Of a DNA stretch of 26,392 nt, positions 12,001-23,500 are shown in pieces. The number at the start of each line of letters is the position of its first letter. Position 1 is the stretch's first letter. The DNA is taken from positions 1-26,392 of the forward strand of contig WIXG01000691.1 of assembly GCA_009869945.1 (NCBI GenBank). Reading direction: 5' to 3'. Both the position numbers and the translations under genes were made by a program. This stretch comes from Mesaphorura yosii. Taxonomy: Eukaryota; Arthropoda; Collembola; Poduromorpha; Tullbergiidae. Under the pieces are notes generated by a model. That model saw nothing but the letters and a program-made list of their open reading frames with translations. It searched no databases and was not told the origin of the DNA.

Positions 12001-14553
12001 GCCGGTTTAATTTGGACACTGTCAGGTTTGGGGAGGCTTTATGGTGGCACGGATGATGGTCAGATCGAAGTCTACTCTTTTGGGTCGTCCGAAACGTCAG
12101 AGTCTGACCCCGACGCAAGCTCGAAGGAACTCCAGTCGCGGCCGGAGACCGAGTCTTGTGCGAGCCACACGGCAGACGATCCTCGGCTCATCGTGAATCG
12201 AAGTCTTTCTTTGGGGTCACTGAAACAGCTTCTTCAACTGACGCTGTTTGAGAGCAAGCCATGCTTTACTGCTAGTGCTCCACCATGCTGGCTGAAAGTG
12301 ATTCAGGCTCAGAAAGAAAGGAAACACCCGCAGCATTTGCAACATTTAGAAAAGGATACCAACGCTAACACCCTCACATGGAGACTCCAGCGAACCAAGT
12401 ATGTCGGAAGCTTAACTTGAGATGTCAACTTCCAACTTGCAAGTTGCTGTTCTTGAGGTTGTATTCTCTCGACTGTTTCAGAAATTCACAGAAAGAACAT
12501 CTGTTCGAAGTCACACTTCCCAGTCCCACCTTCGTCGGGCATTTGGATCTGAAAGTCCTTCTTCACTCGGGTTGTGCAATCTTTCCGACGATTGAAGCCA
12601 CGCTGTATCGCATCAGCAAGAAGAGGCGAGTGAGTTCCAACGAGGTGGATTCTGGGATAGATTTTGCTAGTCAATTAAAGAACAAGACAAGCATCGAGCT
12701 ATTTCTGAAGTCAGTCGGCGCGGAGGTGGTTTGTGGACCGCTGGACACGGCATCTTTCATGGATGTGTCCTGCCAGAGCGCAAACGTGGTCATGACAAGC
12801 CCCAAACTTATCCTTTCGAAGACTAGAAATTTTTACTTGCACATCAGGGCGAAATTACCTCTCGAAATGCCCGGAGGTCCTCCATCGGAAAAGGTGATTC
12901 TTAATCCGTGCTCATTCTTCAAGTCTTCAAAATAAATTTTATTCCAATGCTAAGATTTGTGTCCGTTCTAAGATGAAAAATGTGGTGAAAGCAACGCAAG
13001 GGAAAGCCAACACTTTAGCCACAAAGTCCAAGTTTCCAGAGTTGTCAAAGCTTCAAAATAAACTGTACATGATGAACCCTGTCGGAGGTCTCTCCTTTGC
13101 ACAAATGGACTTTACGAGTGGCCTTCCGCATTTCGGTGTACCTCCTCCGAAGCACTTCGATACGAACGATGCCGATTTGCCGAAGCCAAACGATTTGATA
13201 GGTTGCGACTGGATTAACGAGCTTTCGATTTCAATACGACAAGTAAAGCGCTCAACAATACCGAATGAGGAGTAAGGAAGCAACCAAACATGTCTTCGAC
13301 AAGATTTTTCTGTTACACAACACACAATTAACTGCATTTTCTGCCTTTCCTGTTTCAGGGTCGAAAGAAAGTCAATGCTTTCTTCCTTGACGTTTATTTC
13401 CAATCTTCTCGACCTGAGCACTCAGCAGCAGCAGGGCGACTTGTTCACCGAGCAAAGCATCTCACTCGACTTGCTTGTGTGGCTCGCCTCCATACATCTT
13501 TGCGGACCTCAAATTGGAAGCCAAAACACGCAGACTGAACTTCTTCAAGTGGTGGGGGCGAAAGTGAAGGACCTCATTCAATATTGCATGCTGGCGGCGG
13601 ATCGTTCCACAGCCCACAAATGCGCGAGACTGCTTGTCACTTGCATGGAGTAAGTCCTAGAGCATGGAGGCATGCTTTAGCTCGAGGGCTGTGTGTGCGA
13701 TGGACTAGCAAAAATGAATCTCTGTTTGTTCTTTGCAGCTCGGCTGACCTCTACCATCTCGAGGAAAAGTCGTTCCTATCGACCGTACTGAAGAGCCTCC
13801 TCGAATTGCTTCCTTTCACAATTTCATCCGCGTCTGCCGGGTCCTTGCAATGGTTTTTCCTCCTACTGAGTCGTGCTAAAGACCAAGATTTGTGTGGAAC
13901 AAGCGAAGCCCTCCTCCAGCTGCTTGCAATCACATCAAAGGAGCTCAGTCGCAGACCAAATCCGCTACATGCGCTGTTGAGAACAAGGTAAATATTTAGC
14001 GATGTAGCCAACTACAAATTTCTTTTCGTTTTTCACAATTTCTTAATTGAATTAGATTTGGATTGTATGGACTTCCTTTCGATACCGACATTTTTGAGCT
14101 TGAGATGCCTGCTTTTATCAAAGCAAACTCGCAATCACTGAGCAATTACGCTGGGCTTTATGGCATGGAACCCAGCAACAATGCAGCTGTAGCACCCGCC
14201 TCCTCTCACCTGTGGGGGCTCAAAGATCTGGACTTTCGAGATTTGCTAGTCGGAAATCCCTTGATGCGTTGGGGAAAAGTCGGAACTCCTTCTCCCAAAG
14301 AGCAGATACACGGACTATTGGAAGTTGAACCCTTGCATTTTACATGCCATGCCGCCAGTGACGGAACTCGCATAGAAAAAATCGATCAGGGTAATACGAC
14401 CGAAACACAATTTCCGCTTATTCATCATGTTAACTTGTTCAATAATTTTTAGGTGTCGCCTCGTCGTTTTCAACCGTTCCGATGCCTCAGCCATACGAAC
14501 CTTTTACAAACTTACAAACTGGAGAAGGATCGAAGAAGAGCGAACCAGATAAA
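9074..14553 (+). other. BIRC6: BRUCE exons 1-17 (coordinates)
   Basis: Exon limits read from splice sites and frame: 9074-9254, 9341-9519, 9605-9748, 9818-10065, 10145-10253, 10327-10346, 10435-10651, 10721-10859, 10924-11196, 11264-11932, 12026-12398, 12482-12893, 12973-13271, 13359-13649, 13739-13987, 14056-14390, 14453-14553. Phases agree at every junction. This part carries the N-terminal beta-propeller, the BIR domain and the first beta-sandwich module (PPCWLKV, HPQHLQHL, TWRLQRT, then LFEVTLPSPTFVGHLDLKV). Exon 6 is only 20 nt. Conserved landmarks such as STAHKCARLL (exon 14) and LLEVEPLHFTC (exon 16) support the model. Confidence 0.93.
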
Positions 14554-17500
14554 GTAAGCATTCCCACAGACTAATGAAGATACCCAATTAACATTATTAT
14601 TCTTGGTTGTTCAGATGGAACAGATTCTAATGCTTCAGAAGGCGCTGAAATTGGAACATGGTGAAGCATATTTCGATGTTTTGAACGACTTGAAGTATTA
14701 TGAGAATGATGCGAGTCAATTGGGCAGCAAAACGTACAAATTTTACTCGCCCTACAAAGACCCTGCTTTTTCTTCTCATCTGGCAATGCCGTCTGCTTGG
14801 AAGAATGACAACGTATTTACTGTTGTCTTGCAACCTTCAAAATTGCATGCAACCTCCGGATCTTCGATTTGGTCGAGCACCAGCACGTTCGGCCCGCCGC
14901 CTCCAACTTTACCTCCGCCCTTCCCGTTCGCGGGTGGAGTGCCTCCCAAGGTGATTGTTCCTGGTGGACCGGCTGTCTCTTTTTCGTCTTCCATACCACC
15001 ACCACCTGCACAAGTGACCGCAGGTGCCAAGTTGAACACGGTCAGTGCGCCGCCACCGCCCCTTCAAAAAAGCAGCACACAACCACCAAAGTCAAACCAG
15101 TCGTCTGTTGGTGCCAATGACGATGAGCTTCGTCTGCTGCTTTCGCCCTGGCAGCAGATGATGTACGTTCCTCCCCAGCAAGCTCTTGTGATCGACAGAA
15201 TGCACTCAGGAGCGCGAAGATTCGTTGTTCTGGACTTTGGATCTCCGATTCTTTTGAGTGATTTGGTCATCCCGGCGTCCAGCGACCTCGTGTCCTTGTC
15301 AATTGATATCTGGCTGTATCGAGAAGAATCCGATGGCCAACGCTTAATTGTCGCCTCGGACATCGGTAGAAAGCCTCTCGTTATAAGCGACCTGCAACCG
15401 CCTCCAATCTGTCGATATTTGAAGGTAGGGGCAAAGCTTTGGAGTCTTTGACAAATTCTACTTGTGGCACTGGCATTTTGACGTGTCCTTTGCTTCCTTC
15501 CTCGTTTACTTGCTTGACATTGCAATTTGCACTCTTATTAGATAACGGCGATTGGAAGGTACGGAATGGGGAACACCAAGTGCAAGATTCCAGTGGGAAT
15601 GTTTTATGGCCACACGACAATACTTCCACATGATCTCAATATCTGTGATGTGAGCACTGTGGGGGACGTCAGCGCGTTGTCCCCCGCAAATGTTCAAACT
15701 CACCTCGCTGTCTTGGCATACCTCGTCGAAGACTTGGGCTGCCGACATCAACTTGCATGTAAGATTACAAGTTCAAACGAATTTATGCTTTGTAAGAGCT
15801 CGAAAACATTAGACAGCAATCGTATTTTGCAGGCCTCAAGCTAAAGCGTCTATTGGAGCCTTTGATGAAAAGCGACATTTCGCCACTTGACCACATTTCC
15901 TACTATTTGCCAAAGGGAAGAGATAAATCTAAGTCTGGACTGAATAACCCTACAGACTCGGGAATTATTTCCGCCTACCAAGTATGAGTCTTATAAATTG
16001 CCAAATAATCCAACTAATTAATTAGTGTTTTGTTTCAGGACTCAATAATTCTTCAGCAGCAATTGAACGTAGCCAAAAATGTTATTAAAAGACTGCAGAA
16101 ATCGCTGACCTTCGGGTCGGACGAATCAACTGAGAATCCACTGTCCTCATTGTCAGTCATCTGTACTGATAAAGTGAAACTTGTGAATGAATTCTTAATC
16201 GAGTCTCTCCTTGGAACCAGCTACGTAAACGGCCCCTTAATTCAGGTAGTGAAAAGTAGCGAAACGACTACTACTTTCTCGGTCGAGCTAATGTCTGATT
16301 TTCTGACTTCAGAGTGCTCCAAGTGCTCTGTACTTGGGAATGACGCAACATTTGTGCGAGAGTCTCTTCCGAGACTTGTGCGTTTTGGAGAGTGGGCAGA
16401 GTCAACTGTCCACTTGCGCCCTGATGCTTCGAGTGTGTGGATTTCAGCCTTGGTGGGGAAAGTTCCTGGCTTCAACCTTGAAGAATTTGTTCAGCTCTTC
16501 AAACAATTCCATGTTTCCTCAAGACCGGTAAGCAACCCCTTTAATTACAGTGAGGAGAGCAATTCTGAATTCCCTTTGTGTTTCAGCGTTTTCATCCTGC
16601 TAGTCTACTTGGGACAGAAAGCAATTCTTTGTTCGCATAACTCGTCTGTTGTGGAAAGCGTCATGGAGCTGCTGCAACAGCTCCTTGCGCCTTTGGCGGA
16701 GGGAAACATTTTCCTCAGAGCCAAGATCGACATGACTCTTCTGGGCTGGGTCATTCTCTACTTTTGTCTTTGCCTCGATGGGGTCAATTGCACAATCAGT
16801 GGCGGGAACGATGACGCCAATGGCAAAACCGAGGGACAATCAAAGAAGGGCAAATGTAAGACTCAGCAATTACCCAATTACCTTGTCGAAATTTTCCTAA
16901 CGATTTTCTAAACTCCAACAGCGAGTCTTGCCTCCAGATGGGATTTCATTCAAGGAGAATGCGCACTTTACCGCGGAATTTGTCATACCAGCAAGACAAT
17001 TGGTCCATCCGTTTTCAAGAGACGAATTCAAAAGAAGATCTTAGCTACCAAACAGAAGTTGGAAGAATTGGACACCGTGGCGTCAGGTCTCGGATACTCA
17101 AGCAATTTGGTAAGCAGATGAATCCATCCCTCATTGAGCATTCCGGAACTCTCTGACTACTCTGACATCGACCTGCGTTTAATCCTTGCAGATTAGCGGA
17201 GTCAACAGTCACCTGGCTGCATTGGGCAATAAAATTGAAGCCATCAAGCAAAAGACAGCCACAATGGGCACAAGCAAAACTTCCAAGCTTCCATCAGTGA
17301 CAGCGAAGGTGTGTAGGACACAACTCTCCAACTTTTGAGTTCAATAATTAAATTCTCGAATTCCCTTTGAATATTTCTAGAACTTGAAAGACATGTACCA
17401 AATGCGTAAGAATGAGGCGTTTTTCAAGTACGGCACAAGTGGTCGCTCTCCGCTGGAGGATGCAACACTAAACCTGTTGTCTGAGGTGGAAGTCAGCCTG

Positions 17501-20500
17501 AACCTTGACCCTCAACTGTGCTTGAGCCTCGCCAAGAGCCTCGCCTCGCTTCTGCTCCACATGGATTCCACCTGTCACTCGGACATATATTTAATAGTTT
17601 GCAAAGCGTTAGCCAAAATAGCCACGTGCAGTCGGCCCACCACGACTCTCGGAACCATCTTCACCTCGGACCAGGTGGTGCGACTGATTGTGACAGCTGT
17701 GGGGAACGATTTCGTGAAGCAGCGAAGCTGGTCTTCTGCTTGGGTCTCTCACGCAATAATTTGTCTTCTTCAAGACATTCTCGAAGGTGAAAGAGTTTTC
17801 CCAGTCAAGCCTCAGACGGAGCACAGCAGTCAAGTTATCGGAGGAATTGAGGATGACATCATGGCTGCCATCGAAGAGAGCATAACGCAAGACGGCGTGG
17901 TCGATGACATGATTATCGACGAAACGGATGTAATCGGTGAGTACAACAAGCCCCAGCCGGAAAAACCATCACTAGATCGCTTGGCTAGTATCACTGTTTT
18001 TCTGAAGTGAATGAAGTTGTTGATGCCGCAAACGTTCAACCGATGGACAGCACCCAAAGTCCGGACTCTGGGGACAGTGACTACGCCGACATGAACGAGG
18101 ATTTACCTTTCGTGGTGATGGACACCAAACACCTCACGAATATCAAAGAGAAGTACCTGCCTTCGAAGAGATTTCCCATGCGCATGACCAGGTACGGCTA
18201 ATGGCTTCACTTAAAACTACTCGTAGCAGCTTGATAGGTCACGGAATTAAACTTGATTAATTGCAAACCTTTTTCATCTCCTTTTAGCATATCGACGGCG
18301 CTGGACGCCAGGTTGGACACGAGAGTGGAAAGCACAGCAGAGTTGAGACTGCGTTTGATGAGCCACGTCGACTCGGAGATGCTGGCTCAGTCCCTGAAGG
18401 CACCTGTCGAGGTAATGTCACACTGAACTCATGTTCATTCTTCACACAAAAACTAAAATTAATGACATGTGTCATAGGCGGTTGGGTTCGGCAGAAGGAG
18501 AAAACGTTCCATCACTAAAATTCCGGACACTGCTGAAATGAACAACATGAACAAGATTTGTTCTCTCAGTCTCTTGTCCTCGTGCTTTGATCACATTTTC
18601 CTGATGCTCTCTTCCGAGGTAACGCAGCTTCCAGTCTGCCATAGGCAACAATCGCCAGGGTGCGTGCAAAATCTTATTTGCATTGGGCTTGCTTCGCAGA
18701 ATTGTTCCATCAGCATTGAGAGGTTGTTGCAATTGTGGATCTCCATCAACGCTGACTCAACTTCCAACGACATCGCAAGCTGTGGCAAACCGGCAGTGCC
18801 GCTGTCGAGAAAATCCATCTCCGCTCTGATGGGGGCTCTGGCAAGGTAACTTTTAATTCGTGTTACACCTTCAAGTCAGTTGGTTAAGATTTTCTGCTGC
18901 GAATATTAATCATTGTGTTTCAATCCTGCAGAAACACCGGAATTGGAGTGCAAGAATGGGGACTTGGCTTCCAGTGCCTTGGGTTGCTTTCGAGGCAGAA
19001 AGGAGCTGAGAATGAGCTCGGAGACTGGCATCACATTTTGTGTGATGAGAACTTTGGTCAACTACTGCTAGCCTTCATTTCCGGCTCGGGTCTAAATGCT
19101 CAGAAAGCAAACGTGGTGTCGGTACGTTGGACTTGTGCTTTGCATCAATTATGATCAGTTCTAAGATGAAATATGACTGGTTTGAACTCTTCTGCAGATT
19201 GGACCGACCGTCTGTCAACACTTTTACAATTTTCTCGTCCGCATTTGGGAGCAAACTGGAGACTCTTGCTGGACTCTCTACCTGAAGGAGATTTTACTCA
19301 GAGTTCTTGATAGTTTTCTTTCGTTGCCGATATTAAACACCAACTTCCCATTGGATGCCTTCAACAAATTTTTGGATCGATTGTGCTGTCCGGATTTGAC
19401 TTACGAAAACCTGCATACAGTGGTTAACATTGTTCAGCAATTTGGTAAGTCCGCAGCTACGTGAATCCTTCATGCAGTAATGTCCTTCAATATTTTGCTT
19501 TAAAATTTCAGCTCACATTTTGCATCAGTTCGTGTGCTACCCAAGCAAAATCACAGTGCGCTCGAATCCCTCAAAATACGGTTCCAACGCGACCACGAGT
19601 CTCGGAGCGAACATTCCCGACGCTGTCCCTGAGAAGTGCCAAGATTTGGAGAATGTCATGTTCCGCTTGTCGTCGTTGGTATCTTCCATTTTTGCACTGC
19701 CCTTCAAGCTCCAGTCGTCTGTAAGTTAGTTAACCGTAATTTTGATAAACCTTAACCTTCCGACATATCCGAAGATTAGCTAAGTTCGTAAACGACTCTT
19801 TCAGCTGGACGAAAACACTCAAGCGCTACTGTCAAGAGCAAATATTGGGACGAGGGCGAGTCATGACTACATTTCCGAATGCACTGCTCTATGTGGGGAA
19901 ACTTACCCAAAAACGATTGCTGACATAGGTGAGAGCACCAATTCTGAGTTCCTCCTGCTGGAACATCTAACAAAGGCTTGCTTCTTTGATTCTTAAGTCT
20001 TGCAAATGGAGCCAACCATCATGAGGATCTTGTCTGTCTTGGCGAATCCCAACGGCGTGAACTTGCTGGCAAAAGAAGAATTGTCGAGCGCGTTTAACTC
20101 TCTTGATGTAACCGTCCCTTCTAACTTCATCGATTCGGTTGTTCATCTTTTCAACAGACTATGCAACTGCGCGTCTCGACCGCAATGGACTGTTCAGTGT
20201 CTCTTCAAATTTTTATCAAGTAGGACTTATTTATCCGCTTGCGTCAACTCGGTGTGTGGGTGCAAGATTAAGTTTGGTTTTTTTTGTAGAGTCGCCGTAC
20301 GACGATTTCTACTGTCCCCTGATTGTCTCGGAGACATTCGTTCTGCTGGTGCTCAAGGTCATTGATAAGAAGGAGCACCTTCAACAATTTGTGTCTCTCA
20401 ATTGTGTTCAGGTATTTTTAAAAATTTACACGCGTTCGATGAAAAGATTTTCACATGCGCTGATTTTGATCTCTTTAAATTTTAGTCAATTTGTGACAAA

Positions 20501-23500
20501 TTGGTGTCAAGCACTCAGAAGTTCTTCAGCAGTTGTCCCACCTTCGTTTCAATGCTGACTCAGTACATTGGTCGCGCTGACTCGAGCACTTCCTTCAACA
20601 CGGGGCAGAAACGCTTCGGAGGAGACAACCCTGAGCTTCCCGATGGTCTTATCAATGTGGCCCCGTTGGGTAAGCCATTCAATGTGATTAGCTTGAATTA
20701 TACCCTGCAATTGAATGCTTTTGATTGCAGGGAGTATTTCATCAACAAATTTTTCGGCCCATCCGTCCGAGATTCTCCTGCAGCCATCACCTCCTCATCG
20801 AAGGGCAAGATCGCCCGTTTGGTCCTATCACTTCTTCCCCGAGGAAACCTTTTTAGAACTGATCGTCACACTTCCATGTGCTGTTTTACTTAAGGAAGTT
20901 CAAATCGTGCCGCATATCACATCGCTATCAAGTAAGCTTATCTTGAGACTTTGAAAGATGAAGTATGCCCGTAATCAAACTGGCATGATGTATTGCAGCA
21001 ACGTGTCCGTCCGCGGTCATGCTTGAGGTCTCTCGGGAAAGGAGCAACTTGACAATACCGATGGGACCTCCAATTCAGTGCAGTGGCATGAGCACAATCA
21101 ATATTCAGCTCAGTCAACCTGAAGTGGCTCAAACAATTCTCGTGCGAATGTTCAAGCCCAAAGACTCGTCCAATCTCGGTCTGTCGCAGATACGCGTGAT
21201 TGGGTGCACAACCTTCAGCGAGGCCTCCCTCGTTGGAATTTCTCAAAATGAAGATGTCAAGAATTTGGAGTCAAGGTACAACATGTTTGCTTTTCGCAAA
21301 TGAGACATGCACCCACTGAGGAGTTTTTGTACTTTAGCACCCACTGGATGTACATCTTGGACCGAGCCATCAGTGTGGCGGATGAACAGCTCCGAACGCA
21401 AATTGTGTCGACAGCCGTCAACTTCCCAAATATTTTGGAATCGTGCTACTCGATGTTGATGGCTCCTCTCGGAAATGGGAAGCCATTGGAGGTGTACTTG
21501 CCTCACGTGGCCTCGGTCCTGTTCCACTTTGGAAGTTGCCACAAGGAAATCAGCGAACAGCTAACAACGGCTCTTCTCGGGCCTGTTCAGAGGGGCTTTT
21601 CACATGGTAAAAATAATTCATTTTCTTTGCTAAAAGTTGACATGACCAAAGAATTAATCCACCGAATTTATTTTAAAGGAATGGTTGTTAGCCCGAATTT
21701 CAAGCCGGATGCAGGAGTGTCACAGCTGAACACGGTGGTCGAACTTCTTTACAATCTGTGCTGTCATATTTCTGAGTGGGGATTTGAAAACCTCACTTCG
21801 CTCATTAACTGGCTAGCTGGTCTGGCCGATGTGGCCGCACAGGTTAGTCAAATAGAAAAAACATTTGTGAAGTTTATCCCAATGACGCAAGTCTTCATTT
21901 CGTTTCAGGGAAATTTGAATTCCAAGGAAGTGGTGCCTGAGTACGTTCAGGGAGTGGCAGCAGCGCTGTGGACCATCGCTGAACAAAGAAAAGTTGATCT
22001 TTCAGAAGTCGTCACTGCAGACTTGCTAAGGTTTGTTGCACCAGTTAACTCGGCTCATATTCTCATCTAACGCACAATCATCTTCAATTCCAGGAAACTG
22101 TTTACATGGACTACTAAACTAAACGATAAGACAGAATTAAAGGCAGCGTTGGATCACATGATTTGCTCTGTTTGCTTCGCGAAACCGTGGCTGTTCATTT
22201 ACTTGATGAATTGCATGGGAATCGTGAAAGAAGTCGACTGGATTGGTGCGTACCCTTAGTTTATACTCCAATTAAACTAGTCTGACTTAATATTTTGTGA
22301 ATTTCAGAACGCGACAAGCCGCTTGAAGATCTGATACAGCAGTGGTGCGACGAATCTTGTGTCTGGGACAGAATGAGTCTTCAACCACTCGAGTTCTTGA
22401 GAAACAGCTTCTTCCCTGGATTGCTAATGACCCTGGGCCGAGTGGCTCAGTCGCCAGTTGCTGCAAACATGCTGCACATGTCTCAGCTATTGAATTTATT
22501 GAATGTGGGCATCATGGGTCAGTTGATACAAATAATTTGTTTTATTGCTGACATCGTTAGCCTCGAGACTAGTAATACTTTGTTTTGTCTGGACAGAATT
22601 CCTCAACCATTACGGAACTCTTTGGAGTGCTGGCGCTACTTCCACTGCATTTCCACCATGTAATTTTTCTTCTGACTGAAAGTCAACTTTTAACTTCCTG
22701 TTCCGTCGGATAATCTCAACGTTTATGTGTTGTAGGCGTGATATCTCCCGCATCAGTCGTTGCCATCTTGGAATTTTTTGGCGAATTATGTCGAATGAAT
22801 GAGTTTAAGAATTGGTTCGGGCTCATTGGCTCTGTGTTCTGGCCTCCTCTCTTAAAGATGCTGTCAACACTGCCGGGCAACTTGAAGACCATTTACTTTG
22901 GGTCACAAGTGTACGACTTGGAGACTGTCTTCATTTCATTTTTGTCGAAATGCTGTTGGACTCACCCAGACAATCAAAATATTATTGCAACTTGTCTTTG
23001 TGAGACCATCGTCAACCAAAAGAATACAACTCACAGTAAGTCACGACGAGAGCCAACCCAAGTTTAGGCCTTTCTATGAATTATTCATTCCTTGTTTGAC
23101 AGAAGCCATATTCCTTCATTCAATGTCCTCCTTCTGTCGTCGACTTTTGATTCAACTCTTGCTGGAGAATGAGAAGGTCATCGTTCACGTGAAAAGCAAG
23201 CTGAAGTATCCGTTGAAGGGTCCGAACACGAGCATTCCCTTGCAATACAAACACCCAGCCATGGGTGTTTGCGGTGGAGATCGAATCTTCTTAATCGGAA
23301 CTCACTGCACCGTTGGAGACATGCTGAAATTAATTGGTACCAGCCATAAACCGTAAATTATTAATTCAGACGACTTTCACGAACGTAATGAGAATGTTTC
23401 TCGCTTTTAGATCCTTTCGACAAAAGTTCTGAACTGGCCAAAGCAATGTCTGATTCAACCCGTCTTTTGAACTGGCTAGGAAAATCGTACCAGGATTCCG

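Noticed and set aside
16528..16617. A 90-nt in-frame intron ending at GGGACAG
   Set aside because: It assumed the upstream segment was in the long-ORF frame. Reading exon 22 in its true frame lets the strong acceptor at 16585-16586 fit exactly, and the family motif FPQDR-VFxLL is restored.
21276..21304. A 29-nt ultra-short intron or frameshift in BRUCE, suggested by a TGA at 21301-21303 and an ORF restarting at 21300
   Set aside because: A normal 62-nt intron (21276-21337) with a good pyrimidine tract and TTTAG acceptor joins the same donor in the right phase and gives NLESSTHWMYILD; no anomaly is needed.
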